NCBI RefSeq assembly: GCF_900109375.1
Contig: NZ_FOAB01000001.1
Location: 930,001 to 994,000 of the forward strand
DNA length: 64,000 nucleotides
Source: Aquimarina amphilecti
GTDB lineage: Bacteria; Bacteroidota; Bacteroidia; Flavobacteriales; Flavobacteriaceae
Reading direction: 5' to 3'
Part shown: positions 38,736-48,186 of the stretch, piece by piece
Layout: every line of letters starts with the position of its first letter
Position numbering within the stretch: the stretch's first letter is position 1
The notes under the pieces: model-generated
Told to the model about the DNA's origin: nothing
The model's database searches: none
The model's input: only the letters and a program-made list of their open reading frames with translations
Position numbers and translations under genes: made by a program

Positions 38736-39815
38736 GTGATAAACAAATTAGAAATGTTATTAAATGACCGAATTACCGCTTTTTCTGAATTAGGCAACTT
38801 CTTAAGTCAATTCAAAAATACTGGTTATGAGAAGATTAAGAACATCAAGAATAACGAAGATTTTTTTGATGGAATGATTCAAAAAATAGAATCTGCTAAG
38901 CATCATAATGGTTGGTTTACAGAAGAAAACATAGTGTTTTCATTATCACAATGGAGTAAGGCACTTACAAAAAATAACTTGGAACAATGGTTATCTTCTT
39001 ATACGCTAGATAAATTAGAACCGAAAACAATTGGAGTTATTATGGCTGGAAATATTCCTTTAGTGGGGTTTCATGATTTTATTTCAGTATTAATTAGCGG
39101 TCACAACGTATTAGTCAAACAATCCTCCAATGACAATTATTTACTTCCTTACTTAGCTTCTTACCTCATCTCAATAGAACCTAAGTTTAAAAATAAAATT
39201 TCTTTTACCACCGAAAAATTCAGTGATTTTGATGCCATCATAGCAACAGGAAGTAATAACACTGCACGCTATTTTGAACATTATTTCGGCGGTAAACCCA
39301 ATATAATTCGTAAGAATAGAAACTCAGTAGCAGTTTTAACAGGTAATGAATCTAAAAAACAATTAGCTGCCTTAGGTGAAGATATATTTAGATATTATGG
39401 ATTAGGCTGTCGAAGCGTATCTAAACTTATGGTTCCTAAAGGTTATAATTTTGATCTATTTTTTAAATCCATATACGCACACAATGATATCATCAATGGA
39501 GCAAAATATGCTAACAATTATGATTATAACAAGGCTGTATATTTAATGAGTAGTTTTAAGTTATTGGAGAATGGATTTTTAATGCTAAAGGAAGATACTA
39601 GTTATGGCTCTCCAATTGCCACTTTGTTTTATGAAACTTATAATACCAAAGAAGAAGTAATTCAAAAATTCGAAAATGATAAAGAAGCCATTCAATGTAT
39701 CGTTAGCGATGATTTTTCGGATGAAAGTATTGATTTTGGTACTACTCAACATCCTTCTCTATCAGATTACGCAGATAACATTGATGTTATTGAATTTTTA
39801 ACAAAAATTGATTAA
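38736..39815 (+). CDS. LuxC-like acyl-CoA reductase
   Basis: A 359-residue protein of the LuxC/acyl-CoA reductase family (aldehyde-dehydrogenase-like fold), shorter than LuxC itself (about 480). Visible segments are IGVIMAGNIPLVGFHDF (nucleotide binding), HNVLVKQSSND, and the putative active-site cysteine C225 in YGLGCRSVSK. It would reduce an acyl thioester to aldehyde with NADPH; no luciferase genes are nearby, so a bioluminescent role is not suggested. Start is GTG 38736 or ATG 38754. It precedes serC and serA, an order I believe is common in flavobacteria. Confidence 0.85.
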   Translation: MINKLEMLLNDRITAFSELGNFLSQFKNTGYEKIKNIKNNEDFFDGMIQKIESAKHHNGWFTEENIVFSLSQWSKALTKNNLEQWLSSYTLDKLEPKTIGVIMAGNIPLVGFHDFISVLISGHNVLVKQSSNDNYLLPYLASYLISIEPKFKNKISFTTEKFSDFDAIIATGSNNTARYFEHYFGGKPNIIRKNRNSVAVLTGNESKKQLAALGEDIFRYYGLGCRSVSKLMVPKGYNFDLFFKSIYAHNDIINGAKYANNYDYNKAVYLMSSFKLLENGFLMLKEDTSYGSPIATLFYETYNTKEEVIQKFENDKEAIQCIVSDDFSDESIDFGTTQHPSLSDYADNIDVIEFLTKID

Positions 39816-39940
39816 ATATTTTATCATATTGATAATGATTTTGTTTTAGATTATTAGCACCTTTGTGGTGTTTTTTCTTACTGGTTTAAGGAGCCAGAAA
39901 ACAATAAGAAAAGTAACTAATAAAAACAATAAAACTACTG

Positions 39941-41005
39941 ATGAAAAAGCACAACTTTAGCGCAGGACCTTGTATTTTACCACAAGAAGTATTCAAAGAA
40001 GCATCCCAGGCTGTATTAGATTTTAACGATTCTGGGTTATCCATTTTGGAGATTTCGCATCGTAGCAAAGATTTTGTAGACGTTATGGAAGAAGCCCGTA
40101 GTTTGGCTTTAGAATTATTAGGATTAGAAGGTAAAGGTTATAAAGTACTTTTCCTTCAAGGTGGAGCAAGTACACAGTTCTTAATGACAGCTTATAACCT
40201 ATTACAAACTAAGGCTGGATATATTAATACAGGAAGCTGGAGTGACAAGGCTGTTAAAGAAGCTAAAATTTTTGGTGAGGTTATAGAAGTCGCATCTTCT
40301 AAAGACGCCAACTATAACTATATACCTAAAGGATATAAAATACCAGAAGGCTTAGATTATTTACATTGTACGAGTAACAACACAATTTTTGGTACGCAAA
40401 TTAAAGATTTCCCTACCACTAACGCACCTCTTATATGCGATATGAGTAGTGATATTTTCTCTAGACAATTAGATTTTTCAAAATTTAGTTTGATCTATGC
40501 TGGAGCTCAAAAAAATATGGGTCCTGCAGGAACTACACTAGTCGTTATTAAAGAAGATATTCTTGGGAAAATAGAAAGACAAATCCCATCAATGTTAGAC
40601 TATGGTGTACATATCAGCAAAGGCAGTATGTTTAATACTCCTCCTGTTTTTCCAGTATATACATCTATGCTTACACTTAGATGGTTAAAAAAGCTTGGAG
40701 GAATAGCCGCTATTGAAGAAGAAAACGATAAAAAAGCAAAACTTATCTATTCTGAAATAGAACTGAACCCTTTATTTAAAGGATTTGCAAAAAAAGAAGA
40801 TAGGTCAACAATGAACGCAACCTTTTCTCTGATAAACGAAGACCTAAAAGAAACTTTTGATGCGATGTGGAAAGAAGCTGGCATTAATGGTGTTAATGGA
40901 CATCGAAGTGTAGGAGGTTATAGAGCAAGCATGTACAATGCAATGAGCATAGAAAGTGTTGCTGCATTGGTAGATGTAATGAGTGATTTAGAAAGAAAAG
41001 CATAA
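39941..41005 (+). CDS. serC: Phosphoserine aminotransferase
   Basis: PLP enzyme of serine synthesis, converting 3-phosphohydroxypyruvate and glutamate to phosphoserine and 2-oxoglutarate (also used in pyridoxine synthesis). 354 residues. The PLP lysine is K191 in YAGAQKNMGPAG; the phosphate-binding FLQGGASTQF (71-80) and the C-terminal GHRSVGGYRASMYNA segment are as in the family. The start is the ATG at 39941 (MKKHNFSAGP). It precedes serA by 70 bp and is probably co-transcribed with it. Confidence 0.97.
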   Translation: MKKHNFSAGPCILPQEVFKEASQAVLDFNDSGLSILEISHRSKDFVDVMEEARSLALELLGLEGKGYKVLFLQGGASTQFLMTAYNLLQTKAGYINTGSWSDKAVKEAKIFGEVIEVASSKDANYNYIPKGYKIPEGLDYLHCTSNNTIFGTQIKDFPTTNAPLICDMSSDIFSRQLDFSKFSLIYAGAQKNMGPAGTTLVVIKEDILGKIERQIPSMLDYGVHISKGSMFNTPPVFPVYTSMLTLRWLKKLGGIAAIEEENDKKAKLIYSEIELNPLFKGFAKKEDRSTMNATFSLINEDLKETFDAMWKEAGINGVNGHRSVGGYRASMYNAMSIESVAALVDVMSDLERKA

Positions 41006-41075
41006 CCAACTAAAAATAAACTTGAAGCTTACTATTCTAGAATAAGAACAAAAAATTAAAAATCAAACCTTTAAA

Positions 41076-42026
41076 ATGAAAGTATTAGCAAACGATGGAG
41101 TATCACAAAGTGGTATTGATGCCCTAGAAAAAGCTGGATTCGAAGTGCAAACCACCACAGTAGCACAAGATCAATTAGTAAATTATATTAACGATAATGA
41201 AATCAATGTATTATTAGTGCGTAGTGCTACTAAGGTAAGAACTGATATCATTGACAACTGTAGCTCCTTAAAGATCATTGGTCGTGGTGGAGTTGGTATG
41301 GACAATATCGATGTTACTTATGCTCGAGAAAAAGGACTACACGTTATTAATACACCTGCGGCTTCCTCTGGATCTGTTGCGGAATTAGTATTTGCCCATT
41401 TATACGGAAGTGTTCGTTTTTTACACGATGCCAATAGAAATATGCCATTAGAAGGAGATAGTAAATTTAAAAATCTTAAAAAAGCATATGCTGGTGGTAC
41501 AGAACTAAGAGGCAAAACTCTTGGAGTAATTGGTATTGGTCGTATTGGTCAAGCTACAGCAAAAATAGCAATTGGAGTTGGTATGAATGTAGTAGCATTT
41601 GATCCTTTTATTGAAGAAATAGATATTCCAGTTGAATTTTTTGATGGACAATCATTGAATTTTAAAATAAAAACTGTTTCGAAAGAAGAAGTTCTAAAAC
41701 AGTCAGACTTCTTTACATTACATGTTCCTGCTCAAAAAGAATATGTGATTGGTAAATCAGAAATCGAACAAATGAAAGATGGGGCTGGATTAATTAATGC
41801 AGCTCGTGGTGGCGTAATTGATGAAGTAGCATTAGTAGAAGCATTAGAAAATGGTAAATTAAGTTTTGCTGGACTGGATGTTTTCGAAAACGAACCAAAT
41901 CCTGCTATAAAAGTATTAATGAATAATAAAATCTCTCTAACACCTCACATTGGTGCTGCTACAGGAGAAGCACAAGATAGAATTGGACAAGAACTTGCTG
42001 ATCAAATAATATCTATACTTCAATAA
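41076..42026 (+). CDS. serA: D-3-phosphoglycerate dehydrogenase, short form
   Basis: First enzyme of serine synthesis, oxidising 3-phosphoglycerate with NAD+. At 316 residues it lacks the ACT domain of the long form, so it is unlikely to be inhibited by serine through that domain. NAD-binding GIGRIG at 153-158; catalytic R244 (NAARGG), E273 and H291 (PHIGAAT). Paired with serC upstream, which supports the assignment over other D-2-hydroxyacid dehydrogenases. Terminated by a strong hairpin. Confidence 0.93.
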   Translation: MKVLANDGVSQSGIDALEKAGFEVQTTTVAQDQLVNYINDNEINVLLVRSATKVRTDIIDNCSSLKIIGRGGVGMDNIDVTYAREKGLHVINTPAASSGSVAELVFAHLYGSVRFLHDANRNMPLEGDSKFKNLKKAYAGGTELRGKTLGVIGIGRIGQATAKIAIGVGMNVVAFDPFIEEIDIPVEFFDGQSLNFKIKTVSKEEVLKQSDFFTLHVPAQKEYVIGKSEIEQMKDGAGLINAARGGVIDEVALVEALENGKLSFAGLDVFENEPNPAIKVLMNNKISLTPHIGAATGEAQDRIGQELADQIISILQ

Positions 42027-42053
42027 GTGTAGTAAACATATTACAATATCACC

Positions 42054-42093
42054 AAAAAACACCTTTCACAAATATTCGTAAAAGGTGTTTTTT
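42054..42093 (+). terminator. Terminator after serA
   Basis: AAAAAACACCTTT (42054-42066) and AAAGGTGTTTTTT (42081-42093) are perfect 13-bp arms ending in a T-run. Confidence 0.88.
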
Positions 42094-42216
42094 ATTTACC
42101 TTATATCGATAAAATCTTCATTTCATCCGTTTTTTACATAAAATAAGATCAATCAATCCTTTAATCTTATTTATAAAAAATGTAAATTTAGGACACATAA
42201 TAAAAATATATAAATC

Positions 42217-42855
42217 ATGTCTGGAATTTTAGATCTTTTAAATAGTCCTATGGGACAACAAATTATTAGTGGAGTAAGTAGTCAAACAGGACAATCCGCA
42301 GATAAAACAGGAAATTTACTAAGTATGGCTATGCCTGTACTTATGGGAGCAATGCAAAAAAACGCTTCCACACCCGAAGGAGCTTCAGGATTATTAGGAG
42401 CAATATCTGGAAAACATTCTGGTGGCGGGATTTTAGATAATCTTGGAGGTTTATTTCAAGGTGGTGTTGAGGAAAATGTTACTAATGATGGAGCAGGAAT
42501 TCTTGGACATATTTTAGGTGGTAAACAACCAGCTGTAGAAAACGCTTTAAGTCAAAAATCTGGAATGGATGCTAGTTCTGTAAGTCAAATACTTAAAGTT
42601 GCCGCACCAATTTTGATGGGAGTTTTAGGGAAACAAGCTTCTCAGAATAATGTATCTGATGCTAATGGATTATCAAGTATGCTTGGAGGAATGCTTGGAG
42701 GTGGTCAAGGATCAAAACAACAATCTCTTATCGAATCATTTCTTGATGCTGATGGTGATGGAAGTATTTTAGATGATGTTGCAGGTATGGTTCTTGGTGG
42801 TGGTCAGAAAAAAGGCGGTATCGGAGGATTACTTGGCGGACTTTTCGGAAAATAA
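42217..42855 (+). CDS. DUF937 (YidB-like) domain protein
   Basis: A 212-residue Gly/Ser/Leu-rich protein with two DUF937 copies: about 1-100 (MSGILDLLNSPMGQQIISGV, MPVLMGAMQKNASTPEGASG) and about 100-175 (APILMGVLGKQASQNNVSD). The tail has an acidic Ca-binding-like DADGDGSILDDV and Gly-rich GGIGGLLGGLFGK end. No enzymatic motif is visible; the family is related to E. coli YidB. No signal peptide. Terminated by its own hairpin. Confidence 0.85.
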   Translation: MSGILDLLNSPMGQQIISGVSSQTGQSADKTGNLLSMAMPVLMGAMQKNASTPEGASGLLGAISGKHSGGGILDNLGGLFQGGVEENVTNDGAGILGHILGGKQPAVENALSQKSGMDASSVSQILKVAAPILMGVLGKQASQNNVSDANGLSSMLGGMLGGGQGSKQQSLIESFLDADGDGSILDDVAGMVLGGGQKKGGIGGLLGGLFGK

Positions 42856-42884
42856 AACCAAAAAATAGTTTTTATATCTATAAT

Positions 42885-42916
42885 AAAAGGTCTTGATGTA
42901 TATGTCAAGGCCTTTT
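42885..42916 (+). terminator. Terminator after the DUF937 gene
   Basis: AAAAGGTCTTGA and TCAAGGCCTTTT pair over 12 bp (one G-U) and are followed by a T-run. Confidence 0.8.
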
Positions 42917-43008
42917 TACATGTTAGGTTATTTGATTACTTTTTTAAATTAACATTACAAAATGTTAAAACTAAAAAAATATCAATCAACTTTTCGTAAC
43001 TTATACAT

Positions 43009-43434
43009 ATGACAGTAAAACAGTTTTTTTTTATAATCATTCTCGCATTATTTACCTATAGCTGCGCTACAACTAAAGATAGAAAGCTAGATACAACTTC
43101 TACTACTGACTCTTCAGACACTTTAAGGATTGCCAATGATGAATTAGAATATGAAATTATTATCATAGAGCCTGGATTTAACAATTGGTTAGTTACACAA
43201 AGACCTAGAGGATACTATAATCAGCAGTTTTTAGAAATAAGAAATCGTCAGTATGTTATAGAATATAACCAACGTGTAGTCCAACCACAACGCTTCGATC
43301 CTAATCTATATATTCAACAAATTAACTACGATCAATATACCGATTATGGATATGAAGTGAATTATCTACTGTATAATTATTTCTTGTTTTTTGAGCGACA
43401 ATATAAACAACGTTTTTTTGTAAGCAGAGGATAA
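43009..43434 (+). CDS. DUF6146 family lipoprotein
   Basis: A 141-residue lipoprotein (lipobox LFTYSC, Cys19) with a Ser/Thr-rich linker, then a compact domain rich in Tyr, Asn, Gln and Arg (FNNWLVTQRPRGYYNQQFLEIRN, split by me at residue 65). The arrangement matches what I recall as DUF6146, common in Flavobacteriia, with no known function. Next gene follows at 40 bp but has its own promoter. Confidence 0.78.
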   Translation: MTVKQFFFIIILALFTYSCATTKDRKLDTTSTTDSSDTLRIANDELEYEIIIIEPGFNNWLVTQRPRGYYNQQFLEIRNRQYVIEYNQRVVQPQRFDPNLYIQQINYDQYTDYGYEVNYLLYNYFLFFERQYKQRFFVSRG

Positions 43435-43439
43435 AGATT

Positions 43440-43469
43440 TTGACACCGAAAGTTTATTTTGTATTTTTG
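43440..43469 (+). promoter_or_regulatory. Promoter of the DUF6787 gene, implying a leaderless mRNA
   Basis: TTG (43440-43442), a 19-bp spacer and TATTTTTG (43462-43469) match the consensus. The ATG of the next gene is at 43474, only 5 bases after the -7 box, about where transcription should start. Confidence 0.7.
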
Positions 43470-43473
43470 TTCA

Positions 43474-43995
43474 ATGCAAAAATTCAAAGATCGCTGGGAA
43501 ATCCAAGCTAATTGGCAACTATTATTTCCCGCTCTAGGGTTAATAGGATTATTGATTTCATCTTTTTTATTAAGCAAAAGACTTGTGTCTGGAGTTTTTA
43601 AACTATCAGAAACTGATGAATCTTATATTCTTGCATTATCATTAATAACTTTATTTCTCTTTATTCCTTTACTAGGATTAACATTAAGAATCTTTAATGC
43701 TTTAGAAAAAAAATGGAATGTAACCTATCGCTGGGAACTGATAGCTATATTTATTGCTTTTGCTATTACTGGCTCTACAGCTGCCCGAGTTTCTGATCCA
43801 TTACTAACATTAATCGGTTTGAGTAAGGAAACTACAAGTGGCTGGATCTATTGGCCTCTTAGAGTATTTTTGATATTTCCTATTTATCAGGTAATACTAT
43901 TGATCGTAGGATGGTTATTTGGGCAATTTAAATTTTTCTGGTGGTTTGAGAAAAAAATGTTACGTCGAATGGGTTTCGCGAAATTTCTAGACTAA
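43474..43995 (+). CDS. DUF6787 family membrane protein
   Basis: A 173-residue inner-membrane protein with about four hydrophobic helices. MQKFKDRWEIQANWQLLFP is the N-terminal signature, LEKKWNVTYRWELIAIFIAF is the mid loop and the end is charged (FEKKMLRRMGF). The family is found in Flavobacteriia and its role is unknown. The ATG at 43474 is preferred over a TTG 15 bases upstream, which would lie inside the promoter. Convergent with the next gene, 30 bp apart. Confidence 0.78.
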   Translation: MQKFKDRWEIQANWQLLFPALGLIGLLISSFLLSKRLVSGVFKLSETDESYILALSLITLFLFIPLLGLTLRIFNALEKKWNVTYRWELIAIFIAFAITGSTAARVSDPLLTLIGLSKETTSGWIYWPLRVFLIFPIYQVILLIVGWLFGQFKFFWWFEKKMLRRMGFAKFLD

Positions 43996-44025
43996 AACAT
44001 TTTTTAAACTGATATACATAATACA

Positions 44026-44340
44026 TTATTGAACTATCTCTACTTCAATAGTCTTAGCATCTTTATCAAAAACTTCTTCCTTATTAATTACAAAAGTATA
44101 TAACCACATAATTGTAAAAGATGGGATAATATCAGTCCCTGGTATAATCTCTTCTATAAATGTTATTACAGATGCTATCTTTCCTTTTTTTCCAGGGTAC
44201 ATATCTAACATTTTTTTTGCAGCATATGGCGCCCAAATAATATCTAAGAAAGGGCCAACAACAGGAATAACCATGGAAGCCATACCAATCAAATCATAAA
44301 CAATACCTCTCTTTAGTAATTTATACTTGTTTTTTTTCAT
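44026..44340 (-). CDS. Small membrane protein of unknown function
   Basis: A 104-residue protein with a Lys-rich N-terminus (MKKNKYKLLKRG), two hydrophobic segments (about 14-37 and about 72-87) and an acidic tail. GMASMVIPVVGPFLDIIWAP and EIIPGTDIIPSFTIMW are the notable stretches. It is not a recognisable enzyme or transporter. Located 47 bp downstream of folE; co-transcription with folE and msrA is possible. Confidence 0.65.
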   Translation of the reverse strand: MKKNKYKLLKRGIVYDLIGMASMVIPVVGPFLDIIWAPYAAKKMLDMYPGKKGKIASVITFIEEIIPGTDIIPSFTIMWLYTFVINKEEVFDKDAKTIEVEIVQ

Positions 44341-44387
44341 AAGTTTCTATTTACTAAAGATATAACAAAAAAAATGCCAAAAAATTG

Positions 44388-44984
44388 TTATGCCAAATCT
44401 GCAGTTATCAATCTTAGAAACTCTGTTCTCGTTTCTATTTTTTCAAATTGCCCTCTAAAGCCAGAAGTAGTAGTCACCGAGTTTTGTTTTTGTACACCAC
44501 GCATCATCATGCACATATGCGAAGCTTCTATAACAACAGCAACACCTTGCGGTTTTAAGGTTTTATTAATACATTCTAAAATGTCATGAGTTAATCGTTC
44601 CTGTACTTGAAGTCGTCTTGCAAAAACATCTACAATCCTAGGCAGTTTACTTAAACCAACTATATGCCCATTTGGAATATATGCTATATGAGCTTTCCCA
44701 AAAAAAGGTAACATATGATGCTCACATAGAGAATACAACTCAATATCCTTTACAATTACCATATCATCATAATCTTCTTTAAACATGGCACTTTTTAATA
44801 TCTCTTCAGGATCCTGATGATATCCTTGCGTTAAAAACTGCATGGCTTTCGCTGCTCTCTCAGGAGTCTTAACGATCCCTTCCCTACTTATATCCTCTCC
44901 TAAATCAGTAATAATCGATTTAAACTTATCTTTTACATCATCAGTAACCTTGATATTATATTCCTCAAATTTATTATATGGCAT
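44388..44984 (-). CDS. folE: GTP cyclohydrolase I
   Basis: Type IA GTP cyclohydrolase I, 198 residues, which turns GTP to 7,8-dihydroneopterin triphosphate for folate (and preQ0) synthesis. Zinc ligands C87 and H90 ([11 protein letters not shown]) and C158 (SHMCMMMRG) are present, as is the catalytic [20 protein letters not shown] stretch. ATG at 44984. It follows msrA by 16 bp, so the two are probably co-transcribed. Confidence 0.96.
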   Translation of the reverse strand: MPYNKFEEYNIKVTDDVKDKFKSIITDLGEDISREGIVKTPERAAKAMQFLTQGYHQDPEEILKSAMFKEDYDDMVIVKDIELYSLCEHHMLPFFGKAHIAYIPNGHIVGLSKLPRIVDVFARRLQVQERLTHDILECINKTLKPQGVAVVIEASHMCMMMRGVQKQNSVTTTSGFRGQFEKIETRTEFLRLITADLA

Positions 44985-45000
44985 TATACGTATATTAGTT

Positions 45001-45552
45001 CTAGATTTCCTTTTTCAACTTACTCTTAAAAGTATGCTGCAATTTACTTAGTTTTGGGTTAATCACAAACTGACAATATCCTTGACTACTATTTTGGTTA
45101 TAATAATCCTGATGATAATCCTCTGCATTGTAAAATGGACCGACTGCTGTTACTTCCGTTACAATTGGGCTATCAAAAATACTTTCCGTATTAAGCCGTT
45201 GAATCATTGAATGAGCTAATTCTTTTTGATTTTCATTTTCGTAAAAAATAGCACTTCTATATTGAGTACCTCTATCTGCTCCTTGTCTGTTTAATGTAGT
45301 AGGATCATGAGTAGCGAAAAAGATTTCTAACAATTCATTATAGTTAATAATATTCGAATCAAATTCAATCTTTATTGCCTCCGCATGCCCAGTTCTACCT
45401 GTAGTTATCTCTCGATATGCCGGATTTTTAATAGTTCCTCCCGTATATCCAGAAATTACCCGAGACACACCTTCTAACCGTTGAAAAACAGCTTCTGTAC
45501 ACCAAAAACATCCTCCTGCAAAAACCGCACTATCTAAGTTATTATTTCCCAT
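45001..45552 (-). CDS. msrA: Peptide-methionine (S)-S-oxide reductase
   Basis: Reduces methionine-S-sulfoxide in proteins, a repair step after oxidative damage. 183 residues; the catalytic motif [11 protein letters not shown] places nucleophile C15 with C18 close by. [16 protein letters not shown] and [19 protein letters not shown] are diagnostic of MsrA. No MsrB domain is fused. No signal peptide, so cytosolic. Divergent from the DUF5916 gene. Confidence 0.96.
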   Translation of the reverse strand: MGNNNLDSAVFAGGCFWCTEAVFQRLEGVSRVISGYTGGTIKNPAYREITTGRTGHAEAIKIEFDSNIINYNELLEIFFATHDPTTLNRQGADRGTQYRSAIFYENENQKELAHSMIQRLNTESIFDSPIVTEVTAVGPFYNAEDYHQDYYNQNSSQGYCQFVINPKLSKLQHTFKSKLKKEI

Positions 45553-45699
45553 ATTATTGTTAAAAAGTAAATATTGTTTAACGAATGTACATATATAGTG
45601 AACAGCACTAATGCTTTTTAACTTTTCATTAGTACGCCATTTAGATGTAAATCCTAGTTTTGCAGTTGAGTCGAAAAAGTAAGGATTTTTTTACAAAAC

Positions 45700-48132
45700 A
45701 TGAATAGAAAATTACGCCCTATCCTTAGTGTGTTGTTAATACTGCACACTATTCTTTTATTTAGTCAAGAAAAAAAACAAATTACGGCACACAGAATATC
45801 TACCTCACCTAAGATAGATGGTATTCTAGATGATCAAGTATGGTTAGATATTACACCATCTGGTAATTTTAATATGTGGCAACCTGGTAACGAAGGTACT
45901 ATCTCAGAAAATCTTAGAACAGAAGTAAAAATGGCGTATGATGATAAAGCAGTATATTTTGCTGCTTATCTATATGATGATCAACCGGATAAAATACTTC
46001 GCCAATTTAGTCAACGGGATAATGTTTTCGCGCAAGCAGATTTCTTTAATATATCGATGAACACATATAACGATGGAATTAATGAAACACGTTTTTTTAT
46101 TACAAGTGCTGGAACAATAGGAGATGCCAGAGCAGATCAATTTAATGAAGACTTTAGTTATAATGTAGTATTTGATGCAAAAATATCTTTTGATGAAAAA
46201 GGATGGTATGCAGAATTTAAAATACCATATAATGCTTTACGTTTTCCCGAAATACCTGTTCAGGATTGGAGTATTAACTTTTTTAGACGTCTACAGAACA
46301 GAAATGAAACACATTCCTGGAATTTTGTAGATAACGAAGTAGGACAACGCACACAATATAATGGACTTGTAAATGGTGTTAAAGATATAAATCCACCTGT
46401 TAGACTTACATTTTTCCCTTTTGTTCAAGGTTTGGCAACTACATCTGATGGAGAAACAGAAACAGATTTTAGTGCGGGACTAGATGTTAAATATGGATTA
46501 AGTGATAGCTTTACTTTAGATGCAACTTTAATTCCAGATTTTGGACAAGCAGCCTTTGATGAAGTTAGACTTAATCTAGGGCCATTTGAACAAACATTTG
46601 GAGAAAATAGACAATTTTTTACCGAAGGAACAGAGCTTTTCAATAAAGGACGTATTTTCTTTTCAAGACGTGTAGGTAATGGACCTACTGGTTCTGTAAC
46701 AGATGAAGATTTACTAGAAAATGAAATGGCAGAAGACGCTCCTACCAAAGTAAATTTATTAAATGCACTTAAAATCTCAGGTAGAACCAAAGGAAATTTA
46801 GGGATCGGTTTTTTTAACGCAATCACTGAGAAAACAGAGGTTCGTATAACCGATACAATTACTGGAAATCAAAGAAAAAAAGTAGTTGAACCTTTAGCTA
46901 ATTATAATATTTTCGTTTTAGATCAACAGTTTAACAACAATTCTTCTATTTCATTAATTAATACTAATGTTACTCGAAATGGAAGTGATTTTAGAGATGC
47001 TAACGTAACCGGTTTAGTCTGGAACTTAGCGAATAAAGCCAATTCGTATCGATTAACAGGACGATCTATAGTAAGTCAAGTAAATTTGCCTGGAAATAAC
47101 ATCGCTGGTTTTAGATCAGAACTTGATTTTGACCGTATTAAAGGTAAATGGAGATATGGATTCGGACACGACCTAGCTAATACTACTTTTGATATTAATG
47201 ATCTAGGAGTAAATTTTAGAAATAATTTCAATAGTTTTAGAGTTAGTACTTCGTATCAAATTTTTGAGCCTACCAAACTATTCAACAACTATAGAATTAA
47301 TCTTTTTGCTAGACACCGTAGATTATACGATCCGAGTGTTCAAACTTCTAATTCTCTGGGCGTTGATTGGTTTTTTGTTACAACGGAACGATTTGCTTTT
47401 GGAGGTTTTACAATTTATGATTCTGACACTGATGATTATTTCGAACCTAGAGTAGATGGCAGATTTGTAACATTTAGCGAAAATCTTGGTGTAAATCTAT
47501 GGGTATCTTCTGATTATCGTAAAAAATTCGCTTATGATATACGCTTATTTCATCGTAATTGGTTTGAAGATAATCAACAAACTTATAGCATGAATCTTTC
47601 TCCGAGGTATAGATTCTCTGATAAACTCTTAGTTATCTGGACCACGGATTACTCCATTAGAAAACGAAATTTTGGATATATCGATAATGATGATACTGAT
47701 GTTTTCTTAGGACAAAGAGATATTACTACAGTAGAGAATTCTCTTAGTGCTAGTTATAATTTTGACCCATATAAAGCAATAAATCTTCGTTTTAGAAATT
47801 TCTGGAGTACAGCCGATTATTCTGAAAATGTTTTTTATACGCTTAATAATGATGGTTCACGAACACAAACAGATTATGATATTTCTGAAAACGATCCTAA
47901 TACTAATTTTAATATCTGGAATTTAGATTTAAGTTTCAGCTGGAGATTTGCTCCAGGAAGTGAGGCTACTCTACTCTATCGTAATCAAATATTTAATCAA
48001 GATGAATTATCTACAATTAATTATACGGATAGTTTAGACAATCTTTTTGGTCAACCTATTAAGCACACATTATCATTAAGAGTTGTTTATTTCCTTGATA
48101 TAAATAATTTAAAGGGTTCTTTTAAAGGATAA
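45700..48132 (+). CDS. DUF5916 outer-membrane protein with CBM9-like domain
   Basis: An 810-residue exported protein: signal peptide (about 1-23), a CBM9-like beta-sandwich (about 30-215, ISTSPKIDGILDDQVWLDI and AAYLYDDQPDKI), then the DUF5916 region (about 230-810) of alternating hydrophobic strands resembling an outer-membrane barrel, with RQFFTEGTELFN and an aromatic-rich C-terminus. DUF5916 proteins occur widely in Bacteroidota; function unknown, with polysaccharide or peptide use suggested by context elsewhere. Single gene here. Confidence 0.82.
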   Translation: MNRKLRPILSVLLILHTILLFSQEKKQITAHRISTSPKIDGILDDQVWLDITPSGNFNMWQPGNEGTISENLRTEVKMAYDDKAVYFAAYLYDDQPDKILRQFSQRDNVFAQADFFNISMNTYNDGINETRFFITSAGTIGDARADQFNEDFSYNVVFDAKISFDEKGWYAEFKIPYNALRFPEIPVQDWSINFFRRLQNRNETHSWNFVDNEVGQRTQYNGLVNGVKDINPPVRLTFFPFVQGLATTSDGETETDFSAGLDVKYGLSDSFTLDATLIPDFGQAAFDEVRLNLGPFEQTFGENRQFFTEGTELFNKGRIFFSRRVGNGPTGSVTDEDLLENEMAEDAPTKVNLLNALKISGRTKGNLGIGFFNAITEKTEVRITDTITGNQRKKVVEPLANYNIFVLDQQFNNNSSISLINTNVTRNGSDFRDANVTGLVWNLANKANSYRLTGRSIVSQVNLPGNNIAGFRSELDFDRIKGKWRYGFGHDLANTTFDINDLGVNFRNNFNSFRVSTSYQIFEPTKLFNNYRINLFARHRRLYDPSVQTSNSLGVDWFFVTTERFAFGGFTIYDSDTDDYFEPRVDGRFVTFSENLGVNLWVSSDYRKKFAYDIRLFHRNWFEDNQQTYSMNLSPRYRFSDKLLVIWTTDYSIRKRNFGYIDNDDTDVFLGQRDITTVENSLSASYNFDPYKAINLRFRNFWSTADYSENVFYTLNNDGSRTQTDYDISENDPNTNFNIWNLDLSFSWRFAPGSEATLLYRNQIFNQDELSTINYTDSLDNLFGQPIKHTLSLRVVYFLDINNLKGSFKG

Positions 48133-48186
48133 TCTTGGCGAATTTTAGGATATTAGTTACTTTCACAATCTCTAGAAATATAATTG

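Noticed and set aside
38736..39815. Bioluminescence (lux) locus
   Set aside because: Only a LuxC-like reductase is present, with no luxA, luxB, luxD or luxE in the window.
41076..42026. Truncated serA
   Set aside because: The missing ACT domain is a known short form; all catalytic residues and a proper terminator are present.
46425..46826. Long antisense open frame inside the DUF5916 gene
   Set aside because: It shadows a well-conserved coding region, has no homologous character and no promoter; the same applies to other antisense frames, such as 2841-3107 and 17184-17483.
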